A stretch of DNA of 55,673 nucleotides from Rhodocyclaceae bacterium (GTDB lineage: Bacteria > Pseudomonadota > Gammaproteobacteria > Burkholderiales > Rhodocyclaceae). Shown one piece after another: positions 35,335-44,290 of this stretch (the first letter of the stretch is position 1; each line of letters opens with the position of its first letter). The stretch covers positions 1 through 55,673 of the forward strand of contig JACAEF010000001.1 of assembly GCA_013388985.1 (NCBI GenBank). Reading direction: 5' to 3'. The notes beneath the pieces are model-generated. The model saw nothing but the letters and a program-made list of their open reading frames with translations, was not told the origin of the DNA and made no database searches. The position numbers and the translations under genes are program-made.

Positions 35335-35732
35335 TCCTCGTCGATGCCTCGGTCTGGATCGACTTCTTCAACGGCCGCGACACGCCGGCCGTCGACCGCC
35401 TGTGCGACCTGCTCGCCGACGGCGCTGCTCCGCTCGAAATGGCCGATCTGACCTTGTTCGAGGTGCTGCGCGGCTTTCGCCATCCCGAGGATTTTCTTGC
35501 GGCAAAACGCGCGCTGGCGGCGCTGCCGGTCGTGGCCATCGGAGGCGCCGACAATGCGCTGGCTGCCGCCGAGCATTACCGGGCATTGCGCAGCCTGGGC
35601 ATTACAATCCGTAGTCCGATCGACGTCCTGCTTGCCAGCTTCTGCATCGAACACGGCTACGCGCTGCTGCACAGCGACGCCGATTTCGACGTCCTCGAAA
35701 CACACCGGGGCCTGCGCGTCTGGCGGCACTGA
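35331..35732 (+). CDS. VapC-type PIN toxin
   Basis: A 133-aa PIN RNase: MILVDASVWIDFFNGRDTPA (Asp5), ADLTLFEVLRGFRH (Glu), IRSPIDVLLASFCIEHGYAL (Asp) and LLHSDADFDVLETHRGL (terminal Asp pair), the full catalytic set for VapC. Typical length. Its partner precedes it with a 4-bp overlap. The 41-bp spacer to the next TA pair holds only a short AT-rich segment. Confidence 0.92.
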   Translation: MILVDASVWIDFFNGRDTPAVDRLCDLLADGAAPLEMADLTLFEVLRGFRHPEDFLAAKRALAALPVVAIGGADNALAAAEHYRALRSLGITIRSPIDVLLASFCIEHGYALLHSDADFDVLETHRGLRVWRH

Positions 35733-35773
35733 AGGTTGCGGCTAGCCATGCAGCTTTATGCTTTAATGTTTTT

Positions 35774-36013
35774 ATGAGAACGACGATCGAACTTTCCGAT
35801 GAAATTTTCCGCCGTGCCAAAGCGGAGGCCGCCTTGCGAGGACGCAAGTTCAAGGACTTGGTCGAGGAAGGCCTGCGCCGTGTGCTGGAGCAGCCCGAGT
35901 GTGCGTCACCCGTCTCCTTGCACGAAATGATGCGCGACTGCTGCGGCGTGGCGGAACCGACGCCGCCCGACTACGCATCGAATCCGAAGCATCTGGAAGG
36001 CTTCGGGCGCTGA
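35774..36013 (+). CDS. RHH antitoxin of a PIN pair
   Basis: A 79-aa antitoxin. MRTTIELSDEIFRRAKAEAA then LRGRKFKDLVEEGLRRVLEQ is the RHH domain. The tail (SLHEMMRDCCGVAEPTPPDY) should contact the toxin, whose gene begins one base after the stop. This 'MRTTIELSDE..RRAK' group regularly pairs with PIN toxins. It is the second consecutive TA pair on this strand. Confidence 0.87.
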   Translation: MRTTIELSDEIFRRAKAEAALRGRKFKDLVEEGLRRVLEQPECASPVSLHEMMRDCCGVAEPTPPDYASNPKHLEGFGR

Positions 36014-36014
36014 G

Positions 36015-36434
36015 ATGCTGCGTGGCGTCCTGCTCGATACCGGGCCGCTGGTAGCCTATTTTTGTCCCGGCGAACGTCACCATGAATGGGCCGTACGACA
36101 ATTCGAAACCTTCGTGCCGCCGGCGCTGACCTGCGAAGCGGTGCTGGCGGAAAGCTGTTTCCTGCTGGCGCGGGCGGGTGTCTCGCCGGACCGCGTACTG
36201 GCCAAGCTGAGCCAGGGTGCGCTGCGCATCGGCCTTTCCCTCGAACAGGAGGCGGGGGCACTCGCATCCTTGATGCAGCGTTATGCGAACCTGCCTATGT
36301 CCCTGGCGGATGCCTGCTTGGTGCGGCTGGCGGAAACCCGGCCTGGTCCGCTGTGCACCCTGGACCGCGACTTTCGCGTTTATCGCCGTAACGGACATGT
36401 GCCGCTCGACCTGATCATGCCCGAGGATCTTTGA
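36015..36434 (+). CDS. PIN-domain toxin
   Basis: A 139-aa PIN protein: VLLDTGPLVAYFCPGERHHE (Asp), LTCEAVLAESCFLLARAG (Glu), LPMSLADACLVRLAE (Asp) and LCTLDRDFRVYRRNG (terminal Asp residues). This 'LLDTGPLVA' type is common in VapC-like toxins paired with RHH antitoxins. The next gene, an MFS transporter, starts one base after its stop, so the pair is embedded upstream of a housekeeping-type operon. Confidence 0.88.
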   Translation: MLRGVLLDTGPLVAYFCPGERHHEWAVRQFETFVPPALTCEAVLAESCFLLARAGVSPDRVLAKLSQGALRIGLSLEQEAGALASLMQRYANLPMSLADACLVRLAETRPGPLCTLDRDFRVYRRNGHVPLDLIMPEDL

Positions 36435-36435
36435 C

Positions 36436-37623
36436 ATGCACTCCCCGACCTCTGATCCCATGACCTCCGCCGAGCGGCGCACCGGCGCCGTGCTCGCTGC
36501 GATCTTCGGCCTGCGCATGCTCGGCCTGTTCCTCGTCCTGCCGGTCTTCGCGCTACTGGCGCGCGAGCTGCCCGGCGGCGACGACGTGGCGCTGGTCGGC
36601 CTGGCGCTCGGCGCCTATGGGCTGACGCAGGCCTTCCTGCAGATTCCCTTCGGCATCGCCTCCGACCGTTTCGGCCGCAAGCCGGTGATCGTCTTCGGCC
36701 TGCTGCTGTTCGCCGCCGGCAGCTTCGTCGCCGCGGCCGCGCCCGACATTCACGTCATGATCGTCGGCCGCGTGCTCCAGGGCGCCGGGGCGATCTCGGC
36801 CGCCGTCTCGGCGCTGGCGGCCGACCTCACGCGCGAGCAGCACCGCACCAAGGTAATGGCGATGATCGGCGCCTCGATCGGCCTGGTCTTCGCCGCCTCG
36901 CTGGTGATCGCACCGCCGCTGGCGGCCGCGCTGGGCTTGTCCGGCCTGTTCGTGCTGATCGGCTGTCTCGCGCTCGGCGCCATCGTGCTGCTGTTCGGTG
37001 CCGTCCCGCCAGCGCCGACTTTCGACACGCACGAACGCCCGCCCTTCTCCGCCGTGCTGTTCGACGGTGGGCTCGCGCGCCTCAATTTCGGCGTGTTCGC
37101 GCTGCACCTGATGCAGACCGCGCTGTGGGTCGTCGTGCCCGCGGCGCTGGTTTCCGCCGGACTGGCCGGCGGGGAGCACTGGAAGGTCTACCTGCCGGCG
37201 GTGCTGCTGTCCTTTGCGGTGATGATCCCGGCGATCATCGCTGCCGAGAAAAAAGGCCGCATGCGCTCGATCTACGCCGGCGCCGTGGCGCTGCTGATCC
37301 TCGTGCAGGGCGGCCTGGCCTTGACCGGTGGCGGCGTCTGGCTCACGGGCCTGTGGCTGCTGCTGTTCTTCGTCGCCTTCAACATCCTCGAAGCCTTGCA
37401 GCCTTCGCTGATTTCGCGTCTCGCGCCACCGGCCGCCAAGGGGGCCGCGCTGGGCATTTACAATACGACGCAATCTATCGGCCTGTTTCTCGGCGGGGCA
37501 CTGGGCGGCTGGCTGATGAAACACCTCGGCGCCGGCGCAGTGCATGCAAGCTGTGCAGGCATCGGCATCCTCTGGCTCATGCTGGCGCTCCGCCTGCAGC
37601 CGCCGCAACCACGAACGAACTAG
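36436..37623 (+). CDS. MFS transporter (YajR-like) with repeat-derived segment
   Basis: A 395-aa 12-helix major facilitator. Motif A is GIASDRFGRKPV between helices 2 and 3; IVGRVLQGAGAISAAVSAL resembles the conserved helix-4 region of drug/proton antiporters. In Betaproteobacteria this gene typically sits between uvrA and ssb, as here. The segment AVPPAPTF between helices 6 and 7 is encoded by a consensus dispersed repeat (36998-37022) and lies in the cytoplasmic loop, a tolerant place. Substrate unknown. An alternative start is Met9. Confidence 0.88.
   Translation: MHSPTSDPMTSAERRTGAVLAAIFGLRMLGLFLVLPVFALLARELPGGDDVALVGLALGAYGLTQAFLQIPFGIASDRFGRKPVIVFGLLLFAAGSFVAAAAPDIHVMIVGRVLQGAGAISAAVSALAADLTREQHRTKVMAMIGASIGLVFAASLVIAPPLAAALGLSGLFVLIGCLALGAIVLLFGAVPPAPTFDTHERPPFSAVLFDGGLARLNFGVFALHLMQTALWVVVPAALVSAGLAGGEHWKVYLPAVLLSFAVMIPAIIAAEKKGRMRSIYAGAVALLILVQGGLALTGGGVWLTGLWLLLFFVAFNILEALQPSLISRLAPPAAKGAALGIYNTTQSIGLFLGGALGGWLMKHLGAGAVHASCAGIGILWLMLALRLQPPQPRTN
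36998..37022. repeat. Dispersed 25-bp repeat, in frame in the MFS gene
   Basis: Perfect match to the reverse complement of the copy at 22073-22097 (core GCCGTCCCGCCAGCGCCGAC). It is translated AVPPAPTF. Confidence 0.85.
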
Positions 37624-37632
37624 GGAGGCAAC

Positions 37633-38085
37633 ATGGCATCGGTGAACAAAGTGATTCTGGTGGGCAACCTCGGCGCGGATCCGGAGGTCCGCTATCTGCC
37701 GAACGGCGATGCCGTGACGAACATCCGCCTCGCCACCACCGAGAGCTGGAAGGACAAGACCACCGGCGAGAAGAAGGAACTCACCGAATGGCACCGCGTC
37801 GTCTTCTACCGCAAGCTCGCCGAAATCGCCGGCCAGTATCTGAAGAAAGGCTCGCAGGTCTATATCGAAGGCCGGCTGCGCACGCGCAAATGGCAGGGCC
37901 AGGACGGGCAGGACCGCTACACTACCGAGATCGAGGCCCAGGAGATGCAGATGCTCGGCTCTCGCTCCGGCATGGGCGGCAGCGATGCGCCCCGCGACAA
38001 CGGCAACCGTCCGGCGGCACGGCCGGCAACGCCATCTCCCGCCAGCGCCGGTTTCAACGATGTCGAGGACGACATCCCGTTCTGA
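37633..38085 (+). CDS. ssb: Single-stranded DNA-binding protein
   Basis: A 150-aa SSB: an OB fold at 1-112 ([57 protein letters not shown]), a Pro/Ala-rich linker and the acidic partner-binding tip EDDIPF at the C-terminus. It follows the MFS gene by 9 bp with a GGAGG-type site. The linker segment [11 protein letters not shown] is a weak match to the dispersed repeat (38031-38055), not counted as a copy. Confidence 0.97.
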   Translation: MASVNKVILVGNLGADPEVRYLPNGDAVTNIRLATTESWKDKTTGEKKELTEWHRVVFYRKLAEIAGQYLKKGSQVYIEGRLRTRKWQGQDGQDRYTTEIEAQEMQMLGSRSGMGGSDAPRDNGNRPAARPATPSPASAGFNDVEDDIPF

Positions 38086-38092
38086 CCGGGGC

Positions 38093-39421
38093 ATGAAAAA
38101 GCTGCGGCGGCTGCGGGAATATTCTCTGCGCGACCTCTTGATCGTCGGTCTGCCGCTGCTGTTGCTGGTGATCGCCGGCTTCCTCATCGCCTCACGCTTC
38201 ATCCGTCCCGCACCACCGGATACGCTGACGATCTCGACCGGCGCCGCAGGAGGCGCCTATCAGCGTTTCGCGGCCGTCTACAAAGACGTGCTGGCGCACT
38301 ATGGCGTCACCGTCATCGAAAAGCCCTCGGCCGGCTCGCTCGAAAACCTCGCGCGGCTGCGCGATCCCGAACAGCAGATCGACGCCGCCTTCATCCAGGG
38401 CGGCACCGCGCGCGTGCAGGAAGACGACGATCTGCTCTCGCTCGGCAATCTCTACTACGAACCGCTGTGGATCTTCACTCGCGCGGAGCTCGGCACGCCT
38501 TCCCGGCTCATCGATCTGAAAGGCAGGCGCATCGCGATCGGCGCCCCCGGCAGCGGCACCCATTACCTCGCCGATCAGTTGCTCTCCGTCAGCCAGATCG
38601 ACGGCAGCAACACGCGGCTGATCGAGCAAGGCGGCCTGGACCTCGCGCGAGCATTCACGCAAAAGCGCATCGACGCCGCCTTCGTCGTCGGCCCGACGCA
38701 GTCGGCGACGGTCTGGACGCTGCTGCACACGCCCGGCGTGCGGCTGATGAATCTCGTGCATGCCGAAGCCTACACGCGCCTGTTTCCCTATCTTTCCAAG
38801 CGGGTGCTGCCGCGCGGCGCGATCGACTTCGCCGCCGACCAGCCGCCGACCGATGTCGAGCTGCTGGCGCCGATGGCCACCCTGGTGGTGCGCGGCGACA
38901 CCCATCCGGCACTGGTCGACTTGCTGATGCAGGCGATGTCCGAGGCGCATGGCGGCGCAGGCATCTTCCAGCGGGCCGGCGAATTCCCCCGGCCCACCGC
39001 CGCGGGCAGCTATGATTTTCCGCTCTCGCCCGAAGCGCAGCGCTTCTACAAATCCGGCAAGCCCTGGCTGCAGCGCTTCCTGCCGTTCTGGGCGGCGACG
39101 CTGGTCGATCGCATGGTGGTGATGCTGATCCCGCTGTTCGCAGTGCTGATCCCGGTGCTCAAATTCGCGCCCGGGCTCTACAACTGGCGCGTCAAATCGC
39201 GCATCTACCGGCGTTACGGCGAGCTCAAGTTCCTCGAAGCCGAACTCGAGGCCGACCCAGGCAAGCTCCCGCGCGCCGAGTGGATGAAGCGCATCGACGC
39301 GATCGAACGCGAGGTCAACCACCTGCCGGTGCCGCTGGCCTTCAGCGACATGCTCTACACCCTGCGCACGCACATCGGCCTGGTGCGCGAAGCCGTCGAC
39401 AGGGCCACTACAGCCGCCTGA
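38093..39421 (+). CDS. TAXI-type solute-binding protein with two membrane anchors
   Basis: A 442-aa protein of the TRAP-associated TAXI family. An N-terminal hydrophobic helix ([20 protein letters not shown]) anchors the binding domain: [61 protein letters not shown] second membrane segment ([18 protein letters not shown]) near residue 345 is followed by a cytoplasmic tail that is predicted helical. Ordinary TAXI proteins lack the second anchor. No TRAP permease is adjacent, so it may be a sensor or orphan. The start is the ATG 7 bp after ssb. Confidence 0.85.
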   Translation: MKKLRRLREYSLRDLLIVGLPLLLLVIAGFLIASRFIRPAPPDTLTISTGAAGGAYQRFAAVYKDVLAHYGVTVIEKPSAGSLENLARLRDPEQQIDAAFIQGGTARVQEDDDLLSLGNLYYEPLWIFTRAELGTPSRLIDLKGRRIAIGAPGSGTHYLADQLLSVSQIDGSNTRLIEQGGLDLARAFTQKRIDAAFVVGPTQSATVWTLLHTPGVRLMNLVHAEAYTRLFPYLSKRVLPRGAIDFAADQPPTDVELLAPMATLVVRGDTHPALVDLLMQAMSEAHGGAGIFQRAGEFPRPTAAGSYDFPLSPEAQRFYKSGKPWLQRFLPFWAATLVDRMVVMLIPLFAVLIPVLKFAPGLYNWRVKSRIYRRYGELKFLEAELEADPGKLPRAEWMKRIDAIEREVNHLPVPLAFSDMLYTLRTHIGLVREAVDRATTAA

Positions 39422-39896
39422 TCTTCTCCAGGAGCGCGGTCGTCGAGCGCGTGTGCAGGAAGGGGATCGAATGCACCTGGCCGCCCCAGGCCAGCACTTC
39501 TGCCGCACCGACGATTTTCTCCACCGGCCAGTCGCCGCCCTTGACGAGGATCTCCGGCCGGCAGGCGAGGATGCGCTGCAAGGGCGTATCTTCGTCGAAC
39601 CAGGTGACGAGCGCGACGCTCTCCAGCGCGGCGAGCACCGCCATGCGGTCTTCGAGCGCATTCACCGGGCGATCTTCACCCTTGCCGAGACGCTTGACCG
39701 AAGCATCCGAATTGACGGCGACGATCAGGCTCCCGCCCAAGCGCCGCGCCTGGGCGAGATAGGTGACATGGCCGCGATGGAGGATGTCGAAGCAGCCGTT
39801 GGTGAACACCCTGGGCGCCGGAAGCCGCGCGGCGCGCACGGCCAGCTCGGCCGGGGCGCAGATTTTCTGCTCGAAGTCCGGGGCCGGGTAGATCAC
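39408..39896 (-). CDS. rfaE2: Heptose 1-phosphate adenylyltransferase
   Basis: A 162-aa nucleotidyltransferase for ADP-heptose synthesis (LPS core). [20 protein letters not shown] holds the HxGH motif and [20 protein letters not shown] the RfaE2-specific substrate segment; [15 protein letters not shown] follows and the end is [10 protein letters not shown]. Single-domain RfaE2 as usual in Betaproteobacteria. Its 3' end overlaps the convergent TAXI gene by 14 bp. It starts in an ATGA overlap with the BON lipoprotein. Confidence 0.93.
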   Translation of the reverse strand: MIYPAPDFEQKICAPAELAVRAARLPAPRVFTNGCFDILHRGHVTYLAQARRLGGSLIVAVNSDASVKRLGKGEDRPVNALEDRMAVLAALESVALVTWFDEDTPLQRILACRPEILVKGGDWPVEKIVGAAEVLAWGGQVHSIPFLHTRSTTALLEKIRRL

Positions 39897-40543
39897 TGCG
39901 CCGGCTTGGGCTGCGCCTGCTGCGACGGCGCGCCGGAAGAGGCCGGGCCGGCGCCGGAGAGGCGTTGCGCCTCGGCTTCGGAAATGATCTCGAAGACGCG
40001 CACGACCTTTTGCACGCCGCCGGTGGTGCGGGCGATCTCGACCGCCGCGTTGGCTTCCTTCTGCGTCACCAGGCCCATCAGATACACCACGCCTGCCTCG
40101 GTGACCACCTTGACGTGATTCGCCGCGAACTGGTTGGCGTCGATGAAGCGCGCCTTGACCTTCGAAGTGAGATAGGTGTCGTTGCTGCGCGAGGCGAGCG
40201 AGCTGGCGCCGGCGATCGCGAGTTCGTTGCTGATCGCCTTGACGTTCGGCACCGCGGCGACGATCTTCTCGACTTCCGCCTTGGTGGCCGCATCCGGCAC
40301 TTCGCCGGTCAGGAGCACGGTGCGGTTGTAGCTCGTGACATTGACATGGGTGTTGCTGCCGAATTTTTCCGAAATGCGGTTGCCCGCGCGCAGCTCGATG
40401 CCTTCGTCGGTCACCTGGGTTTCGGTGGTGCGGCGGTCGGCATAGGCCAGCACACCGACGCCGGTGCCGACGGCCACGGCGCCGAAACAGCCGGACAAGA
40501 GAGGAAAGAGGGTGGCGAGCAGGATCAGGGTGCGTCTGTTCAT
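39893..40543 (-). CDS. BON-domain lipoprotein
   Basis: A 216-aa outer-membrane lipoprotein of the YraP/DolP type. The signal peptide ends in LFPLLSGC (lipobox, Cys17-18). Two BON domains follow ([20 protein letters not shown].. and [20 protein letters not shown]..), each with the conserved VxGxV glycine. The last 25 residues are Ala/Pro/Ser rich. The start is the ATG overlapping the diaA/gmhA stop; the longer frame lacks a signal peptide at its N-terminus. The same neighbourhood as the E. coli yraN-diaA-yraP block. Confidence 0.9.
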   Translation of the reverse strand: MNRRTLILLATLFPLLSGCFGAVAVGTGVGVLAYADRRTTETQVTDEGIELRAGNRISEKFGSNTHVNVTSYNRTVLLTGEVPDAATKAEVEKIVAAVPNVKAISNELAIAGASSLASRSNDTYLTSKVKARFIDANQFAANHVKVVTEAGVVYLMGLVTQKEANAAVEIARTTGGVQKVVRVFEIISEAEAQRLSGAGPASSGAPSQQAQPKPAQ

Positions 40544-41133
40544 GGGCTTTCTCCGAGGATGAGGGCGTCGATGCCGTCGCACAGGCAATGGATCGTCAGC
40601 AGATGGACTTCCTGGATGCGCGCCGTGCGGCTGGCGGGAACACAGAGATGAACGTCATCCGACCCGAGCTGCCGGCCGATGGTTCCGCCCCCCTTGCCGG
40701 TGAGGGCGACGACGCGCACGCCTTTGGCATGGGCGGCGTCGATCGCCGCGGCAACGTTCGGCGAATTGCCCGAGGTCGAGATTGCCAGCAGCACGTCGCC
40801 GGGGCGGCCGAGCGCCGTCACCTGCTTGGCGAACACCTGCTCGTAAGCGTAATCGTTGGCGATCGAAGTGAGCGTCGAGGTGTCGGTAGTCAGCGCAATC
40901 GCCGCGAGCGGCGCGCGTTCCTTCTCGAAGCGGTTCAAGAGCTCCGCGGCGAAATGCTGGCTGTCGGCAGCCGAGCCGCCATTGCCACAGGCCATCACCT
41001 TGCCACCGGCGACAAGGCTCTGCGCCATCAGGCGCACCGCCGCCTCGAGCGGCGCGGCGAGTGCGTCGAGCGCCGCCTGCTTGACGGCGAGGCTCTCCTC
41101 GAACTGCTGCTGGATGCGTTGGGACAGATTCAT
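40540..41133 (-). CDS. SIS-domain protein, DiaA/phosphoheptose isomerase
   Basis: A 197-aa SIS protein. The phosphosugar site is [20 protein letters not shown] and [20 protein letters not shown], followed by [19 protein letters not shown]. These motifs occur both in GmhA (sedoheptulose-7-phosphate isomerase) and in DiaA (DnaA-binding initiation protein). The yraN-diaA-BON order favours DiaA by synteny, while the adjacent rfaE2 favours GmhA; I cannot separate these by sequence alone. Confidence 0.88.
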   Translation of the reverse strand: MNLSQRIQQQFEESLAVKQAALDALAAPLEAAVRLMAQSLVAGGKVMACGNGGSAADSQHFAAELLNRFEKERAPLAAIALTTDTSTLTSIANDYAYEQVFAKQVTALGRPGDVLLAISTSGNSPNVAAAIDAAHAKGVRVVALTGKGGGTIGRQLGSDDVHLCVPASRTARIQEVHLLTIHCLCDGIDALILGESP

Positions 41134-41186
41134 GATCGGCCGATTCTACCCGGCGGCGGGAAGGCGCCACGGCGGGAATAGCGCGC

Positions 41187-41549
41187 TCAAAGAACCACAA
41201 ATACGTCGATCCGCAGCCGGCGCCAGGGATTGCGGTGCCGGACGAGCGCCGCGATGCGGCCTTCGACGCGCTCGCCGCGATCCAGCGCCGCGGCCACCGC
41301 CTCGTTCTCGGCGCGCGGCAGGTAGCCGAGCATCCGGCCTTGCCACTCGACGCGCACCGCACGGGGGTCATAGGGATTGTCCGGCTCGCGGACCAGCGCG
41401 AGCGGATCGCCGACGTGCAAGCGCTCCCACAGCGCCGCGCCGGCGTGATACTGGAAGCCGGCGAGCGGCGAACTTTGCACCAGCACTCTGACGCTCTCGG
41501 CATGCGCGGCGAGACTCAGCCACAACAGGCTAATCCAGACGAAACGCAT
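41187..41549 (-). CDS. Secreted HIRAN-domain protein
   Basis: A 120-aa protein with a signal peptide (MRFVWISLLWLSLAAHAES) and one HIRAN domain: SPLAGFQYHAGAALWERLHV, GDPLALVREPDNPYDPRAVR and VEWQGRMLGYLPRAENEAVA. HIRAN domains elsewhere bind DNA 3' ends, but exported single-domain forms like this have no known role. The start at 41549 overlaps the yraN 3' end by about 20 bp. The 53 bp to diaA downstream is empty. Confidence 0.85.
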   Translation of the reverse strand: MRFVWISLLWLSLAAHAESVRVLVQSSPLAGFQYHAGAALWERLHVGDPLALVREPDNPYDPRAVRVEWQGRMLGYLPRAENEAVAAALDRGERVEGRIAALVRHRNPWRRLRIDVFVVL

Positions 41550-41889
41550 CCTTGATCCACTCCAGTTTCCCGCCATCGATCAGCACGCAATCGAAACGGC
41601 AGGCACCCTCGCCCTGCTGCGCCAGCCAGTGGCGCGCAGCGAGAATCAGCCGTCGCTGCTTCGTCGGCGTGATGCTGTAGGCCGCGCCACCAAAGTCGGC
41701 GCCGGCGCGACGGCGCACCTCGACGAACACGGTCGTCTTGCCGTCGGTACAAACAAGATCGAGCTCGCCGCCCTTGACGCGGAAATTGCGCGCGACGACC
41801 CTCAAACCGTGCGCGGCGAGGTGCCGCGCTGCGACCTCCTCTGCCTCATCGCCGATCGCCTTTCTGTTCCGGAGGATAATGCCGTTCAT
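41530..41889 (-). CDS. yraN: YraN/UPF0102 family nuclease-like protein
   Basis: A 119-aa protein with the Holliday-junction-resolvase-like fold: RKAIGDEAEEVAARHLAAHG, NFRVKGGELDLVCTDG and TTVFVEVRRRAGADFGGAAY (E-D-ExK catalytic set E, D, EVR), then ITPTKQRRLILAARHWLAQQ. The ATG at 41889 shares the tetranucleotide CATG with the divergent rsmI start at 41888. A 25-base match to the dispersed repeat at 41692-41716 encodes RRRAGADF, which is normal for this family. Confidence 0.9.
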   Translation of the reverse strand: MNGIILRNRKAIGDEAEEVAARHLAAHGLRVVARNFRVKGGELDLVCTDGKTTVFVEVRRRAGADFGGAAYSITPTKQRRLILAARHWLAQQGEGACRFDCVLIDGGKLEWIKDAFRLD

Positions 41890-42718
41890 GACCGCCACAT
41901 TATTCATCGTCGCCACCCCGATCGGCAACCTCGGCGACATCACGCTGCGCGCGCTGGAGACACTGAAGGCCGTCGATGCGATCGCCTGCGAAGACACGCG
42001 CCACGCGCGGCGGCTGCTCGACCATTACGGCATCGGCACGCCGTTGCTGGCAGTGCACGAGCACAACGAAGCCCAGGCAGCAGAGAAGCTGATCGCCCTG
42101 CTCGCCGCGGGCAAGTCGGTGGCGCTGATCTCGGATGCCGGCACACCGGCCGTTTCCGACCCAGGCGCGCGCGCCGTCGCCGCGGTGCGACGGGCGGGCC
42201 ATCGCGTCGTCCCCATCCCCGGCCCGAACGCCGCGATCGCAGCGCTCTCGGCCGCCGGCCTCGAAGGGCCGTTTTACTTCGCCGGCTTCCTGCCCGCGAA
42301 AGTCGGCGCTCGCCGGACGGCACTCGAAGCGCTGAAGGCGATCCCCGCCACGCTGGTCTTCTACGAGGCGCCGCACCGCATCGAGGAAACCGTCGCCGAT
42401 CTCGTCGGTCTGCTCGAAGCGGATCGTGAGATCGTCATCGCCCGCGAGATCACCAAGTTGTTCGAACAGATCGAGCGCATGCCGCTCCCCGCCGCGCCGG
42501 CCTGGCTCGCCGCCGACGAAAACCGGCGGCGCGGCGAATTCGTGCTGCTCGTCTCCGCGCCGCCGCCCCGCGCAGGGCTCGACGCCGAGGCGGAGCGCAT
42601 CCTGACGCTGCTGCTCGCCGAATTGCCCGTCAAGCAGGCGGCCAAGCTCGCCGCGGCGATCACCGGCCAGGCGAGGAACGAGCTCTATGCGTGGGCGCTG
42701 AAACTGAAGGACAGCTAA
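41888..42718 (+). CDS. rsmI: 16S rRNA 2'-O-ribose C1402 methyltransferase
   Basis: A 276-aa RsmI of the tetrapyrrole-methylase fold: TLFIVATPIGNLGDITLRAL, IACEDTRHARRLLDHYGI, ALISDAGTPAVSDPGARAV (SAM site), GPFYFAGFLPAK, VFYEAPHRIEETVADL and REIVIAREITKLFEQI. An ATG three codons upstream (41879), 3 nt after GGAGG, is an alternative start and would overlap yraN by 11 bp. KVGARRTA after FLPAK coincides with a 23/25 match to the dispersed repeat, although this spot is KxGxRR in the family anyway. Confidence 0.94.
   Translation: MTATLFIVATPIGNLGDITLRALETLKAVDAIACEDTRHARRLLDHYGIGTPLLAVHEHNEAQAAEKLIALLAAGKSVALISDAGTPAVSDPGARAVAAVRRAGHRVVPIPGPNAAIAALSAAGLEGPFYFAGFLPAKVGARRTALEALKAIPATLVFYEAPHRIEETVADLVGLLEADREIVIAREITKLFEQIERMPLPAAPAWLAADENRRRGEFVLLVSAPPPRAGLDAEAERILTLLLAELPVKQAAKLAAAITGQARNELYAWALKLKDS
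42299..42323. repeat. Possible dispersed repeat in rsmI
   Basis: 23 of 25 bases match the consensus. The encoded KVGARRTA fits the normal RsmI sequence without extra residues, so either the unit replaced a similar stretch or this is chance convergence. Confidence 0.4.
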
Positions 42719-42727
42719 AATCTTGTC

Positions 42728-43780
42728 ATGCAAACGCTGACGATCACCCGCCCCGACGACTGGCACCTGCATCTGCGCGACGGCGACGCACTGCGCGCCG
42801 TCTTGCCCGACACGGCACGGCGCTTCGCGCGCGCGATCGTGATGCCCAACCTCAAGCCGCCGGTCACGACCGTCGCGCAGGCCGCCGCTTATCGCGAGCG
42901 CATCCTCGCGGCATTGCGTGCCGTCTCGCCAGCGCCGACTTTCGAGCCCTTGATGACGCTGTATCTGACGGACAACCTGCCGCCGGACGAGATCGACCGC
43001 GCGAAGGCCAGCGGCTTCGTGCATGCGGTGAAGCTCTATCCGGCCGGCGCGACGACGAATTCGGATGCCGGCGTCACCGATCTGAAGAAATGCCGCACGA
43101 CGCTGGCGCGCATGGAGAAGCTCGGTGTCCCGCTCCTCGTGCATGGCGAGGTCACCGACCCGGCGGTCGACATCTTCGACCGCGAGGCGGTATTCATCGA
43201 CTCGGTGCTCGCGCCGCTCTTGAAGGATTTTCCGGCGCTCAAAGTCGTGCTCGAACACGTCACGACGCAGGACGGCGTCGAGTTCGTAAAGTCTGCGGGC
43301 CCGCACGTCGCGGCAACGCTCACCGCGCATCACCTGCTGTTGAACCGCAACGCGATCTTCGCCGGCGGCATCCGCCCGCACCATTACTGCCTGCCGGTGC
43401 TCAAGCGCGAGACGCACCGCCAGGCGCTCGTCGCCGCCGCCACCTCGGGCAATTCGAAGTTCTTCCTCGGCACCGACTCGGCCCCGCACGGCAAGAAGAC
43501 CAAGGAAGCGGCCTGCGGCTGCGCCGGCTGCTATACCGCCCATGCCGGCATCGAGCTCTATGCCGAGGCTTTCGAAGCCGCCGGCGCGCTCGACCGGCTC
43601 GAAGGCTTCGCGAGCTTCTTCGGCGCCGATTTCTACAATCTGCCGCGCAATACGGAGAAGATCACCCTGGTGCGCGAAGCCTGGCGCGCACCGGAGGCGC
43701 TGCCCTATCTCGCCGACGATGTGCTCGTGCCTTTGCGGGCAGGTGAAACGGTCGGCTGGAAACTGGAGGATCCGCGATGA
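42728..43780 (+). CDS. pyrC: Dihydroorotase with repeat-derived segment
   Basis: A 350-aa class II dihydroorotase for pyrimidine synthesis. [20 protein letters not shown] carries the HxH metal pair; [20 protein letters not shown] carries the carboxylated Lys; [40 protein letters not shown] and [20 protein letters not shown] supply the rest of the site. Between ILAAL and [10 protein letters not shown] the repeat 42918-42942 encodes AVSPAPTF; E. coli PyrC is about three residues shorter there. It starts 9 bp after rsmI. Confidence 0.95.
   Translation: MQTLTITRPDDWHLHLRDGDALRAVLPDTARRFARAIVMPNLKPPVTTVAQAAAYRERILAALRAVSPAPTFEPLMTLYLTDNLPPDEIDRAKASGFVHAVKLYPAGATTNSDAGVTDLKKCRTTLARMEKLGVPLLVHGEVTDPAVDIFDREAVFIDSVLAPLLKDFPALKVVLEHVTTQDGVEFVKSAGPHVAATLTAHHLLLNRNAIFAGGIRPHHYCLPVLKRETHRQALVAAATSGNSKFFLGTDSAPHGKKTKEAACGCAGCYTAHAGIELYAEAFEAAGALDRLEGFASFFGADFYNLPRNTEKITLVREAWRAPEALPYLADDVLVPLRAGETVGWKLEDPR
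42918..42942. repeat. Dispersed 25-bp repeat, in frame in pyrC
   Basis: Consensus with C to T at one variable position (core GCCGTCTCGCCAGCGCCGAC). Translated AVSPAPTF. Confidence 0.8.
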
Positions 43781-44208
43781 ACCCGCGCCTGCTGCTCTGC
43801 CTGTGTCTGACGCCTTTGCTCGTCGCCTGCGCGAAGGAGCCCGCCGGCTATGAGATCGACGGCGGCAACCATTCACTGACCGTGGAGCGCAACAAGCCCT
43901 ATTTCTGGAGCGAGGGGTGGGAACTCGACCTGATCGTCACGCGCTATCCGGAATGCCAACGGCGTTACCCGCTGAAAAAGGCCGGCGAGAAGGTGCGCGT
44001 CGATCTCTACCGGACGCCGGGCGGTGCCTACATCCTCAATCAGGGCAAGCGCTGGTATGTCGCCGAGACGCAAACCTGCCGCATGCAGCAGTACGAGGAA
44101 GCGCCGCCGGAACCCGGCGAACTGCTCGGATCTTTCCGCGTCAAGAACGGCACCTTCGCCTTCGTGCCGGAAGCAGGAGTCAGGGATCAGGAATCAGGAA
44201 TCAGATGA
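43777..44208 (+). CDS. Hypothetical lipoprotein
   Basis: A 143-aa probable lipoprotein: signal [18 protein letters not shown] with lipobox LVAC, then [40 protein letters not shown] and [20 protein letters not shown]. No family was recognised; paired Cys suggest a disulfide. The start overlaps pyrC (ATGA). The last ten residues ([10 protein letters not shown]) are encoded by the ATCAGGA tandem repeat beginning at 44175, so the natural C-terminus has been replaced or extended by repeat sequence. Confidence 0.75.
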   Translation: MNPRLLLCLCLTPLLVACAKEPAGYEIDGGNHSLTVERNKPYFWSEGWELDLIVTRYPECQRRYPLKKAGEKVRVDLYRTPGGAYILNQGKRWYVAETQTCRMQQYEEAPPEPGELLGSFRVKNGTFAFVPEAGVRDQESGIR

Positions 44209-44287
44209 TTCCGGGCCGCGCTTCGCGCGGCAAACTTTTCCTGATTCCTGATTCCTGATTCCTGATCCCTGATTCCTGTATCCTGAT
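44180..44287. repeat. ATCAGGA tandem repeat in inverted arrangement
   Basis: A 7-bp unit, ATCAGGA with variants, is repeated about 3.5 times on the left (44180-44204) and about 6 times in reverse orientation on the right (44240-44287). 44180-44204 is perfectly complementary to 44248-44272 over 25 bp. The loop holds a second hairpin, GCCGCGCTTCGCGCGGC. The structure separates the lipoprotein gene from rnpB; it could terminate transcription or protect RNA ends. Confidence 0.85.
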
Positions 44288-44290
44288 GAC

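Noticed and set aside
38031-38055. Repeat-like stretch in the ssb linker
   Set aside because: Needs an indel to align and the linker is low-complexity; too weak.
41692-41716. 22/25 match to the dispersed repeat inside yraN
   Set aside because: The encoded RRRAGADFGG is close to the normal YraN sequence at this place with no extra residues, so it may be chance; not counted as a copy.
41900-43876. 658-codon open frame antisense to rsmI and pyrC
   Set aside because: Mirror frame of GC-rich codons; composition is Arg/Gly-rich and no family features are seen. The same applies to 36553-38202 (minus), 28359-29639 (plus), 32990-34126 (plus) and 48093-49397 (minus).
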